A stretch of 64,000 bases of DNA from positions 10,844,538 through 10,908,537 of the forward strand of contig NC_070618.1 in NCBI RefSeq assembly GCF_027172205.1, written 5' to 3'. This DNA is from Podarcis raffonei (lineage: Eukaryota > Chordata > Lepidosauria > Squamata > Lacertidae). Shown here piece by piece: positions 11,798 to 35,697 of the stretch (within the stretch, counting starts at the first letter, position 1; each line of letters begins with the position of its first letter). The position numbers and the translations under genes were made by a program. Below the pieces are notes generated by a model that worked only from the letters and a program-made list of their open reading frames with translations, searched no databases and had not been told where the DNA came from.

Positions 11798-11925
11798 AGG
11801 AGCATGGGGCAGTGTAGCTGGAGTTCTCTAACATTGTGCTGAAAGATACTGGATTCAAACCATTCAGTGAGCTTCATGACTGAGCAGGGATTTGAAAAAA
11901 GTGTCTGCAGAAAGTGCATGCAATA

Positions 11926-12403
11926 GAAGTTCAAGAAGGACACTGACAAACTGGAACGTGTCCAGAGGAGGGCAACCAAAATGATCAAAGGCCTGGAAAC
12001 GATGCCTTATGAGGAACGGCTAAGGGAGCTGGCCATGTTTAGCCTGGAGAAGAGGAGGCTAAGGGGTGATATGATAGCCATGTTCAAATATATAAAAGGA
12101 TGTCACATAGAGGGAGAAAGGTTGTTTTCTGCTGCTCCAGAGAAGCGGACACGGAGCAATGGATCCAAACTACAAGAAAGAAGATTCCACCTAAACATTA
12201 GGAAGAACTTCCTGACAGTAAGAGCTGTTCAACAGTGGAATTTGCTGCCAAGGAGTGTGGTGGAGTCTCCTTCTTTGGAGGTCTTTAAGCAGAGGCTTGA
12301 CAACCATATGTCAGGAGTGCTCTGATGGTGTTTCCTGCTTGGCAGGGGGTTGGACTCGATGGCCCTTGTGGTCTCTTCCAACTCTATGATTCTATGATTC
12401 TAG
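11926..12403 (+). mobile_element. CR1 LINE ORF2 3' end
   Basis: The plus-strand frame 11981-12325 encodes the CR1 ORF2 C-terminus (MIKGLETMPYEERLRELAMF, RRFHLNIRKNFLTVRAVQQW). It ends in the family terminus CTCTATGATTCTATGATTCT. 5' truncated, open over 114 codons. Confidence 0.92.
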
Positions 12404-15400
12404 ATCTTTTGTGTCCCTAAACATGTTTCAAGGAATAAAGCATAAGATTATAGTGTTACAAATATGCAGAAATACAGTAAATGGACAAAAAAAATATCTT
12501 ATTTCAAACATGGTTTATTTTCAGGAAATACATGAGCCAGCTTACATTTTGTGTAAAACATCTATGGTAGCATGCTGCCTACAACTGCATAGATCTCTGG
12601 CAGCCTTTTTACACCAACTTTGGTCATTAATTGTTCCTCATATGAAAGTCAACTGACATAGTACTTGCAGCAAATAAATCAGTATGTGGCCTTAAGGTTG
12701 TTTTGGGAAACTGAGTGTGTGTGCATCAAAAAGCATTATGTAGCCACTAGTGTCTTTATTAATAAAGATCATTAATTAGCAGGGAAATGGAAGAAAAAGA
12801 GATACAAGACAAGATTTCTGTTTGGAGTATTTTCTCTTGTCCAAATCTTTATACTTATTACTTTAGTCATTTCTTTTCTACAGGATTCATTCCTAAACAT
12901 TAGGATTTCTGGTTAGTGATTCTTCCAGATAATGTTTAAAGCTAATACTGGAAAAATCCATCTTTTCCTCTGAATGAGAAGTGCCTTGCAATAAAACAGA
13001 AAAGCTCTCTTATCTGATTGTAATACTGCATCTGGCTTTTGAGCTGAAACATTCTCCCCAAATTAATGGATTTTTATTACTACTAGGAATGAATGAAATT
13101 GCTATGTAGGTCCCCAGATACGATTCAGAGGGACATATTAAAATATGCAGGCAAAAAGGGCAATGATTCCTATAAAATAGTATTAGTTTGTTCATGCCCC
13201 ACATCAAACATTATCCATCAAGGATTAGGAAGCAGATTTCCTTTTGGAAGAAAATCGTCTCTAGAGCAATGCAGAAGAATGCACAATAGGAAATAAAAAT
13301 TTCCTGTTATCCTCCACAGTTTTGTGTTGGCAGCAACAGTATGTGTTTGAGATTATACAGAGATCATATGACTGATTCCATATTAAAATTATATACTGAG
13401 AATATAAAATGTTGATTTCTCCAGTTTTTAAAAATAAGAAATATAGCCTTATCATTTGACGCTAAAACAACTGAGCAGAAAAATAAACAAGGTACCCTAT
13501 AGGGATCAGGTGCAAGAAGAGCGTGGGTGAGGCAGAAGGCTCCAATAACTAAGGCTGTGCATAGTATCAGCACTGCGAACAGGGATAGCTAAGTATAACA
13601 AAAGTATTTGTATTATTTTTATGAGGTGCAAGAATGATTGCAGAGGTTCCAGAAATCGAGTGCTGAACAGTGACAGGTGACAACGTGTGATGTGGACCGA
13701 GCCCACTTCTCACATCAGCACCAGTGACAGACAAGGAAGGCACACAAAAGCGACTTGGAAGACATTCTAAAGTTACGTAAAGGGACTTGCACTGATGATA
13801 CAGACTTGAATAAAGAGAATTATCAGCACAGGTAGCAAACAGGGCATTAAGGCTACTAAACAACTCTGTGGTTACGGTAATCAGTTGAAATCTGGTTTTG
13901 TTCAAAGCGAAAATGGGTTGCATAAGAAGACTGTTCAGCCACCAGAAAATAAATAAGGCAATATGTACTAGGGTTTGACTCAACCTCTTTTTGCAACTGT
14001 TTTTGGATGTTTTAGAGGAACATCAAAGACTGAAACAGCCCACTTATATTCTTATATACTTTATTTTAGGCTCTACACTTCTTGACGTGCAGTAGTGCTT
14101 TCATATGTTCTCCCCCAACTTCTACATAGAGTTTGGGTTGACCAAAAATAAAGGAAGATTTGTTTAGTGCATCAGGCTGGCATCATACCCGAGGTAGGCA
14201 ACACATCACTATCACATACTAGTGATGACGAGAGTAAGCAGAAGTATTGAAAGGAACTAGAGGCAGCCTTTAAAAACAGTAAAACTGACGGGAGGTGTTT
14301 TCTCTTTTTAAATTCACTCTCTTTCCTTCCCTTGTTTTTAACATTCATGTCAAGTAGAGACAGAACAAACCAAATGTAAATCTCGAGACAGAATTAATAC
14401 ATTCAAACATTTTCCCCAGCCATGATTTTGCAGATTTAAGACTAAGTTCATAGAAACAATTAACATTTGTGAGAATGAAATCGCCTTTGCATTTTAAGAG
14501 AACCTTTGCCTTGTTCATGCACAGGTTCTTAAACTGAGACTAGAGAGAAACCTCCCCACTCTACAAAAGTTAGTATTTCAATGCACTTAACTTATATTTT
14601 GATACATGTTCATATGCTTACAATGTCACTCAGATACCCTGCAAGGAAAGGGATGCATGGACAATACAAATATTTCAAAATATGCTCTTGTCTGGAATAC
14701 AAGGGGATCAAATATATTTTCAAGTACTTAGGGACTTTAATAGAAAAAAGTACAGTTAAGTAAGTGAGGGATGAGTTTTCTTTGGCAAGGATTTTATCAA
14801 ATTGAAGGAGTTACTGCCTTAAACAAAGCAAAGTGTCAAAGGACCAGTGCGCAGAATGCTCTCGCTCCCTTAACCATGGTTATATGACCGGGAGTAAATT
14901 GTGGTGTCTCACATTCCTCTCCTCTGGCATGAATTTCCCTGCTATGGCTAAGAGTTGCATTGGTACAGACTTCAACCATGCTTAACACCAGCCAGGTTTT
15001 GCCAGTATGAAAAAATCAGAGTGTGAAGCTACTTAAAATAAAACCTTGATTGATATTAACTATAGTTAATATTAGTGTTGCTATAAACCTTCACCATAGT
15101 TAACGCTGGTATAGAAAATTCATACCAGAGAGGAGTGGGCTAAGATCCCATAGGCTGCTCCAGAAGATCCCATATCTTTCTCTCTTAAGGAGCTCTCTTA
15201 AGGCTGTGACTTCATGATTAAGTGATAAGGAGCATTCCAAGCACAGGGGCCTCAAGTCCCTGCATCTGATCTGTGCATTTTGGGGTGTGTTTTATAAATC
15301 TTGTACGTAGGAATATAAAAAAGGATGCTATCTCTCCTCTTCCTGGGCTGTTCAAAGCACCAGTGCCAAAGTTCTTTGTATGTCTAAGACGTAAGGGGGC

Positions 15401-16530
15401 AGGTGGCCCAAGTGCAGTCTCACACGCAATAGCATCAGGAGTGCTTTTACACCTATTCAACACTTCTCTCCTGCCTCAAGAACCATTTAAATTTGATGGA
15501 GGGTAAGCATCTCAAACAAGGTGTTTCATAGCATTTCAGGGACACCATGTGGTGCAAGCTTAGAAGGTATGCACCCTGATTCTATGCATGCTTAGTTGGA
15601 AGCAAGTCCCAGTGAGTTTAATAAGGATTACTTCTAAGCAAGCACGTATGTAAGTATACCTACAACACGGTGATAGTGCCCATTTAGAGAAGTTATTTCA
15701 AGTATAACATTCAGTTTTAGATTTCAGTTAATCACTAGCACTTAGCATTTCACATGATCAGGGAGCCTAGTTTTGATTCAAGTTCAAAGGTTTAGTTAAG
15801 ATTACATTATACTATACTATATATTCCCCTCTTGAGATGGGCTGTCTTCTATTTTATCCAAGCCATCATGTTGAACCTGCAATGTAAAAAGCAATTATCT
15901 GTAACACATACCATCATTAATCATGGCATGGACAAGTGTACATTGCAAGGTACAAATGTTATATGGAGAGATGTATGTAATTGCAGCTAAAGCAATACTG
16001 TACTTAGAATGTTTGTGCAATAGTATGCTGCTGCCCAAGCTTGAGCATTTACTGCATAGGCAGAGATGCTAAACTAGGTTATTAAAAAAATCAACAATTC
16101 CCTCCCACTTCAGCACCCACAATGAGACATTAAGCAGTCTTTGAAACTGTACATTGAATAAAAAACTGTACATTGAGTAGTGCCTTAAATACATGTCCAG
16201 CTAAACCGAATACTTTGTTGTTGTTGTTAAACATTCAAAAAGAAATTCCCTTATAATTGGTGGTAGCTTGAATAACGTACAATTACTCATCCACTGTAAA
16301 CATATGTAAGCAGTCTATTACATATTGAATCAGATCTCTTTTATATAACAAACACTGAAAATCCAGTTCGCTATCACCATTATGACAATTTTCATGCTTA
16401 CATAAGATGTTTGGCTAGAAGCTATTTAATAGCAGAAACTGAAAATGTGTCAAGATGATTATTTCATAGTGGCTCATTTAGTTAAGCACCCCCCTTAGTG
16501 CTCCTGAATGTTGGTCACTGACATTCGCCT
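12404..16530 (-). other. RNF170: Probable RNF170 3' UTR and downstream flank, no further gene seen
   Basis: The stretch below the RNF170 stop is mostly unique AT-rich DNA with few recognisable repeats. The nearest clear minus-strand AATAAA I found lies at about 14060-14065, which would give a 3' UTR of about 2.5 kb; another lies near 12755. The true cleavage site cannot be fixed from sequence alone. I see no THAP1-like coding exon here, although THAP1 neighbours RNF170 in human. Confidence 0.4.
15573..15660. repeat. Short palindromic dispersed repeat
   Basis: AAGCAAGTCCCAGTGAG is followed by a near-complement, ATTACTTCTAAGCAAG. Relatives lie at 9300, 26287, 26478, 31205, 42305 and 58683. Confidence 0.5.
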
Positions 16531-27974
<11,444 letters not shown>

Positions 27975-29224
27975 TCCAAAGCTAGAATCCAGGAAAGACA
28001 TGCATTCAGATTTATACATGCACATAAAAATTATTCATGCTTAGCTCACATCTACAACTAAAAAGGAGTAGACAAAAAACGCTTGAAGTTGCCACTGGTC
28101 TTCAAACTTTAAAATCAAACTGTGTTCTGTGACAAGTTGGCACACTGGTAAATTTCCACATGGCCAAACTCCATGTCACACATACCCTGCTACATCCTAG
28201 AATTCTAAAATTTCATGGGATTTCATGTGGTGACATGTGCTTAAATGGATGACAATTTGGACAATAGGCAGTGGGAATAGCCAATAGCTTAATGACACGT
28301 CCAACACAATCCAGTCTCAAGTGTGTTGCCAGTGGAAAGTATGCACTAGAAGTGACAAAAATCAAAAGCAGATAGACAAGCCATGTGCTACATAGTAAGA
28401 CAAACATATATAATATGCATATATGCAATATACGGCACTTATTATCCTTTAGAGGAGGTCAGTCCCATTTAACAGCTAGGCAGCACAGGCACAGTAACAA
28501 GGTATTAGTCCAAAATCAGTCAGTTAAGCTATGGCACAGAATTTTGAAGCAGAAATATGTAGTAATGGTGTGTGCTTCGGGGCATATACAGAGTGCTTTC
28601 CCCCCAGCATTAAAAAGTTGCGGCCTACTCTGTCATCACAGAATTAAGAGGATTACAGGGTAATGGTATATCTGCCCTATAGATTAAAGCTCCAGCATCT
28701 CCCTTGAAATTGAGTACTAACTCCACCTCCATTGCCAGACAACTGAACCAGAGAACACATACACAGTGTTCCCCTCCATACAATAATCCATGCTTTGTTT
28801 TCAGTTTTCCAGCAACTCTTCACAATAACATGCTCTTTCTTCCTCCACTTGTGTTACAGACAAGCTGTCCTTACTTGTTCTACTTTCCAAGCTCCTCCCC
28901 CAAAGTCTGGAAAATTAATTTGTGCTAAGACATCACAAGGGCTTAGCCCAGGAGTCTGTTTTCCACACCAGGTCTGAGTCCTGGGAAAGCCCATCTGAGC
29001 ATATGCAGACCACTTTCCCCTTCCCACTGAACAACCGTGGTCTCCTGTTTGCAATTTATCAATATATCAGAGAAGTTGATGGCAGACTGAATCAAGCACT
29101 TTCCTCATCCAAACTACTCCTATCTTCCATCCTGACCACTTCAATCTTCTGTTGCACCGCCAGCTGGCTTTTCCAGTTTTGGGAGGAAATTAGCTAATTG
29201 TAAATGCATTTAATAACACTGAGC

Positions 29225-29350
29225 CTTCCCTGTATAAGGAAGCTTTTTAATGTGTAATGTTTTATTATGTTTTTATATATGTTGGAAGCAGCCCAGAGTG
29301 GCTGGGGCAAACCAGTCAGATGGGCGGGGTACAAATAATAAAATTATTAT
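29225..29350 (+). mobile_element. L2-type LINE or SINE 3' end
   Basis: Contains GCAGCCCAGAGTGGCTGGG and GGGCGGGGTACAAATAATAA, a common reptile 3' terminus. Confidence 0.55.
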
Positions 29351-29562
29351 TAGTGGTAGTAGCAGTGGTGAGATGTGTAAATGCATTTAAGATGATAATT
29401 TTATGCTAATTTCTTTGCTTGCCTTCCCTTTTCCTTTTTATGCTTGCATAAATTGATTTTCAGGTAAGCTTCCCCTCCTCAAAGGACATGACTGAAAATG
29501 CCAATGGGTAAATCCTTTTGTTTAGTGACATGACATTGACAACATCAACTCCTTCTATTTAC

Positions 29563-29657
29563 CTCATCTGGAAGACTCAGCACCATGTCATTAGCAGCTT
29601 TCTTCAGGCCCACAGCAAATGTTTCACACACAGCATCTGAGAAACCGCTGTGCTGTA
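29563..29657 (-). other. Exon-like segment in RNF170 intron 1, origin unknown
   Basis: Read on the minus strand, it has a pyrimidine-rich acceptor (TTCTCTTTTTGCAAG), 95 nt with one open frame throughout, and a good donor (GAG|GTAAAT). The open frame contains FSDAVCETFAVGLKKAAND and ends LSLPDE. I do not recognise the peptide. Joined to the first coding exon of RNF170 it would be out of frame with the ATG, so it could only act as a 5' UTR or alternative first exon. It could also be a relic of a retrocopy. Confidence 0.35.
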
Positions 29658-31204
29658 CTTGCAAAAAGAGAACATTTTCTGGCTACTTTTTAAAATATAC
29701 TTCAACACAGCATAAGTTTACATTATTTTCGCACCTGCAGATATAGGCTTGAGTAATTTCTATGCCCACACAGAGTAAAGTGCAGCTGTATGTATATAAA
29801 ACAAGTCAGGTCTGGATGGAACATGCTATTAAATCATCCCTATCCACTCAAGAAACATACAGAGGTGCAAACATTAAGAAATTGAGGTGAAATTTGATGA
29901 AAGAGCTAACATTTAAAAATATTAAGTTGGATATAAACAAGTATCCACTTAATCTGTCTCTGTTTTGGGTCACTCTCCCTCTATCTCCAATTTGGGGAAA
30001 ATGCTAGCAGTGTTATCTTGCACCTTTCTGTGCATGGCAATCATTCATGTTTGACAAAATTCAGAAGACCTGTTAACTACTCCTCAAATATGCAAATCCG
30101 AAGTATGCTATTAAGTAATCAAGAACAGCTACTCCTTCTCTATGGAGCAAAGATGCTGTTGGGCCTAACCCATGGTTAGCTGTTGTGCGGGAAGTGAGAT
30201 GAACTGCACTTAACCCTAACAGGGATGTGCTTGAAATAGGATCTGAAACCATGATTTCAAGTTGGTTAAAGAGGAACCACAGTTAACCCTAAACTACAAT
30301 TGGGTTAATGTTACTACTGATCAGCTTGCTGAAGGTACATCCAGCAGGGGAATTGCATTTGAAAAGGAACAGAGTACGGAGAAGAAAATATGCACATAAC
30401 CTGTGACTCAAAATATTTTGAGCAGTACTTGGTTAAGGTTTGCATCCAAGGAAAGGAGACAGACCAAAAGCAACCGCAGTCCCATCAGTGTTTACAAATA
30501 TACATACGTAGACTGGTAAGTGCTGATAAAAGCAGAAGCATTTACTTGTATCTAGCAAAACCAGGATGAGAGCTGCTACGAAAATCAAAAACACAACAAG
30601 AAAGCAGAGTGCAGGGGAGAAAAACAATTTTATTGCCTTTAGCAAATAGAATTTTTGAAGGCCGATTTAATTTACTGTCCCCACGGCAAAAAACTCAAGT
30701 TATTCACATTCTTTTTTTTATTTCCATCGCTTCTTGAATAAGAACAAAGAACCACAAAACAGCTACATTTTAATTACAACAGATGCTTTTATTCTTGTGA
30801 GCAAAGTTTTCTTTCTTTTTTGAAAAAAAAAAGCACTGAATTTTAAGGTCACAAAAGAACATGTTGGTGCAGATGTATTATTTCACTAGGCTTTTGAATA
30901 GATAGCTAATAAGAGAGACACTGAAAATACTTTGTTAAATGCTTCTCATGTGGTAAAGCTGGAATTTTGCCACATGGCATGGTTCAGAAATACTTAGAAT
31001 GCCCTCCAGTGTCGGATGGAATAAATAATTGTAACTGGCCAGTCAAAATAAAATGAAATCTTAATTGCATCTGCTTAGCCTTAGAGGCAGGTCCAGCTAA
31101 TTTCAGCACGTTACGTAATTTCAAATAATGTGCCCTGATCTTTTTATATCCTTCCAGAGTAACTACATTTATTGTACTCCTTTCTTGATGTTAGATAAAA
31201 GACT

Positions 31205-31300
31205 CCTATGCCCTCTCACCAGGGAGTAAGTCCCATTGAACTCAATGAAATTTAGTTTTCAGTAGACCTTTATAGGTTTGCACTGTCAGCTGGCACTGGC
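31205..31300. repeat. Palindromic dispersed repeat, partial
   Basis: GGGAGTAAGTCCCATTGAAC followed by a weak complement, TTTCAGTAGACC. Confidence 0.4.
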
Positions 31301-31984
31301 AAACCACAGCTTCTGCTCTTCATGTAAAATGCACAATGGGTATGTAAGACTCTTAATATTTGAGTATACAAGTAACCTTTTCTATAGCTGCCTTGAATAC
31401 ATGTTGTCTGGTAATCTGCATTCCTGAGTTAATCAAGGCCATTTTAATAAAAGAGACTTAAATTGGCTTTTCTCGGCTCACATCTGTGTGATGGGGAAAA
31501 GAAATGGAAAGCAACAAAAATGTATGTAAGAGTTATTTTCTATAGTGTCGTTTTCTATTTCCAGGAGGATCAATTTAAATTGAACAATAGAAACATGGTG
31601 AAAAATGAATTCGCAACATTTAACTGATTGCAAACTCCCATAAGTAACTGTTTTGGAATCTTTTTTGCCCTGAATAGTTAGGCTATGTAGTAAAGCACAG
31701 GCAGTGATGTCTATAGTGTAACCATTATAATTTAAAGAAAGTGAGCTTAAATAAATATGCTGATCACCTAACCAATAAGTGTAAAAGCAAAATGCCAACA
31801 TTTTGTCCCCTTCTTCCAAGTTGTGATCACACTTTAGCATGACCAAGAAACAAAAACTAAAATAGGGGTGTGCAGATAAATGAAAGTACTGTATTCACTC
31901 TTGTCTAGTTTTCAGCTTCACCAGATAACCCAGGTTGTAGTATCATACAAGAGGTAGTAAAACCTTTCCCTAGCCATTTTCTCC

Positions 31985-32165
31985 ACACCATGCATAATTT
32001 ACACGTCTCCCAACCTCTTTTCTAAGTTAAAAAGCCCCAAGTGTTTGACCTTTTCTCCAGTTGCCTCAGTTCTTTGATCATTTTGATTACCCTTTTCCAG
32101 CTCTACAATATCCTTCTTGATGTGCAGCAATTGGAACTTTACAAAGTATTATAACTGTAGCATCC
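31985..32165 (-). mobile_element. CR1 LINE 3' fragment, old
   Basis: The minus strand gives NDQRTEATGEKVKHLGLFNL and EKRLGDV, matching the region MIKGLE to LEKRR of the CR1 copy at 11926. Confidence 0.7.
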
Positions 32166-33141
32166 ATTTCCTCTCTAGCGAGTGGGAAGTTCAATAGTAG
32201 AAATGAGTACAGAAAAATTATCTGCTTCTCACTTTCTTTTAGCTACCCTTTTACATCATGCATGCAGCACAATCCAAGAGCTTCTCAGTTATCTGCTGTT
32301 CAGTTTCATTGCTTCACTTTTCACATGGGTTGCTCATTTCACTGTTTTTCAAGTCCTTGAAAGATACAAGGAGAGGTATAGTTGCTGCTATGCCACTATA
32401 TGGCATAACTGGTTCTTCTGCCCATCTAATTAGGCAAGCGTGAGTGGTTACATGTCAGACTGATGACATTCACCTCCATCAGACAAATTTTAATCTGTGG
32501 TTAAAATTTAAATTTCTGATTAAAATTTCAATCAATTAATTTAACATTCAGATAAGACCAATTAAAGCTAAAGTCTTAAAATTAGAGAAAGATTTCTCTA
32601 CTGCATTTCACATTTTATAAGACTGTTCCTTGAAGATTAACCTCAGTTATCTTCTACACCAGTGGTTTTCAGATTTTCTACCTTCAGAAAACTTTTTTAA
32701 GAATGCCTGTCTGCTGAGGAACCTGAGCATCTACTATTGAACCCTATGTGTACTGCAGAGAATTTCGGGGCCTCTTTGGGGAAAAATATTTGGCTTCACC
32801 AGTAGCCCATACAAACAATATTGCCCTAGGCCTATGGGATGCCAACCTTTAGGGGCTAGTGATCACTGCCACAAAATAGTTGCTAGTTATAGTTGCTAGT
32901 TATAAAGGCTGGTGTGGGTACCTTGCTAACAATTTGCCCAAGACACTGAGTACAAAGCAAAGCTAGAGTCTAACCCCATGAACCCAAATCCAATTTAAAT
33001 TTGTTAATAATCTGGCATATAGAGTAGATAACTTGTGGGGCATCATGGCAGCCTTATTGAGGCAGCATGGCTCCCTCAGGCACCTCCCATTCCTAGTTCT
33101 TGCCTGCAAGTCAAGATAGCAGAGAAAGGTTGGTAGGGATA

Positions 33142-33960
33142 CAGTGGTGCCTCGCAAGACGAAATTAATTCATTCCGCGAGTTTTTTCTTCTTGCGAGTT
33201 TTTTGTCTTGCGAAGCACGGTTTCCCATAGGAATGCACTGAAAATCAATCAATGCGTTCCTATGGAAACCGCCTTCAGAAGAGGTCGGGGGACAGACTGG
33301 GAGGGGGGACAAGGGCTTTTCTTCCCACCGCCAGCCTTCAGAAGGCTGTTCTGAAGGCTGGCGGTGGGAAGAAAAGCCCTTCTCCCCACCTCCCGCCCCG
33401 CAAGCTCCGGGGACAGGAGGGCTTTGCTGCCGACCGCCAGCATTTTAAAAGCCTCCGGGACAGCGGAGACTTCTCCGCTGTCCCGGGGCGATCTTAAAAT
33501 GCTGGGGGTCGGTAGCAAAGGCTTCGCTGCCGCCTGCCAGCATTTTAAGATCCCCCCGGGACAGCGGAGAAGTCTCCGCTGTCCCAGGAAGGCAGGCGGG
33601 GGGGAGCAAAAACTTTTGCCCCCCGCCGGCCTTCAGAAGAGGTCCAGGACCTCTTCTGAAGGCTGGCGGTGGGCGAAAGTCTTTGCTCCCCCCCGCCTGC
33701 CTTCAAAAGCCGTTGGGATAGCGGAGAAACGCGCTGCGCTTCTCCGCTATCCCGGGAAGGCAGGCGGGGGGGGGAGCAAAGACTTTTGCCCCTGCCGGCC
33801 TTCAGAAGAGGTCCAGGACCTCTTCTGAAGGCCGGCGGTGGGCGAAAGTCTTTGCTCCCGACCGCCAGCATTTTAAAAGAGGTCCCCGGAGATTTCCCTA
33901 TGGGCTTTCTTCTTGCGAGTTTTCTGTCTTGCGAGGCATTCGTCTTGTGAGGTACCACTG
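33142..33960. mobile_element. TA-type foldback MITE, 819 bp, GC-rich core
   Basis: Ends CAGTGGTGCCTCGCAAGACG and CGTCTTGTGAGGTACCACTG, flanked by TA. The core holds nested palindromes such as AGGTCCAGGACCT within CCTTCAGAAG / CTTCTGAAGG arms and GGGACAGCGGAGA / TCTCCGCTGTCCC. Confidence 0.88.
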
Positions 33961-35697
33961 TACCTTTTCATGGAATTCCATAATTGTGCAGAAGAATGTA
34001 AGCATTTCCTAGAATACAGTTTGGAAAACAGTGGTCTATATTAGAGGTTCTCAAAATGTCTACGTTCAGGGCCCACTTGAGAGGTTGAAAATTACCGAGG
34101 CCCATCAGTCACAAAATGGTGGTGCATGGGCAGAGCCAATAACAAAAAGGCAGCAGATGGCAATTTCCAAAGTGGATTGTATAGCAATAGAATATGCAGT
34201 TAGTAATTGCCAGCTGATTATGCCAATCTTTGTCATTATCTTCTGCCTCTGTGTTACTAGCTCTACTCCTGCACTATTTAGTGACTGGGGAGGGCAGGTA
34301 CTCAATAATTTTCGGCCTGTATGGGGGGAGAACTCTTTGGTAGAGGCATTATTTAGTTTAGAATAGGGAGTCAAAACAAACCTGAATCAAAAACCATAAG
34401 AGAACTGAACCATAACAGGAAGTCTCTGTTGAGTATGAACTGCAACGAAACTTTTTTTAAAAAAACAGTTCAAATAAGTATTCATCTAAGCAACAAAACT
34501 ATTGATGTAGTACACTCTCTGGCTCACACAAAACCAGAACAAGCACATAAAATAAACCCAGTGTGTGGGAGGGTTTATATATTTGGGTTTCTCCCAGAAT
34601 TTTATACTCTGTCCTTTTAAAGGGCTGGGAAGCATTAAGCAAGGATTGCAATGGAGACCTCCTTCTCCTTATAATAGGGGCTTGGTCAACATACAAGTTA
34701 AAAAATGGAAGCGTTGAATATGCAACACATATGCGAGGTGAAAGAATAATACAAAGTAAGCAATACAGTACATATTTATCAAATGTTCTTTACCTGTGCA
34801 ATTAATGAGACCATATATGTAAATTTAAAATAGAAATAGGGAATAAACTGTGAAGCCAAACATGAAAAACCAATATTGCAGAAACAAAGAAAGAGATAAG
34901 GAGCTATCAGCATACACAGAAATGAATAGTTGTGAAACACAAATCTTGATGGGGGAGGTAACAAGCCTTCCTCCAAGAAAAGGGGGAAGGATAGCACTGC
35001 TGGATTTGGCTATGTGTGTTCAGCAGAATGCCTGAAGACACCTTTAGTTGCAACACTGTTGGCTTGCTCCATCGCAGTGAGCAAATGATCATCATGTGCC
35101 TTTTCTTTTAAATTTATCATGTGAACTTGAATTGTACTAGTTACATTATGTGCACCAAATCAGTTGCTGAACTTTTATTGACATGAATTGGTACCAAACC
35201 AGAGCAACTGAACACAAACCCCCAAAATTTATGCTTTTATATTTTTGTTTACACATGGGAACTAAAAGGCAAAGAAAACCAAGAAAAAGCAGTAAGTGTA
35301 TCCCAGTCCTACTAAAGGCACAGATGAATTCAAGACTCATGCTACTCAGAAAAGATGCCTGATCTATTGATATGTTAATTTATTACTTTAGCACTCTGAA
35401 AAGCCCATAGAATGTTCTCACTGTTCTGAGCACCAAGGTGCATCCCTTCCTAAGCAGGAGGACATCCAGAAAGAACACATAGCTAAAACTGTTCTTAAGA
35501 AGGGAAGATTTATGAATTGCCACCACACCTCTCATCAGGCAAGAAAGAGAAACTACATTCATGCTGAATGATTTCTTTCTCCATTGACAATAATTCAAAG
35601 GTTTGTTCATACCTTCTCTCAGTGTGTGTTTACTCTCTTTCATATTTACAAAGGGCACAACAGGGAACTAGAAGGTTCCAATAAGCATTCTGAGTTA

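Noticed and set aside
1-16530. THAP1 or another RNF170 neighbour
   Set aside because: I looked for THAP-domain peptides (C2CH motif) and found none. The gene may lie outside the window.
33249-33958. Open frames of 89-154 codons rich in Arg, Pro, Gly
   Set aside because: They lie within the foldback MITE. Repetitive peptides come from inverted repeats.
32661-34031. Large hAT element with ends CAGTGGTTTTC and AAAACAGTG
   Set aside because: The flanking 8-bp words do not match and the ends pair poorly. A MITE in between makes the resemblance hard to judge.
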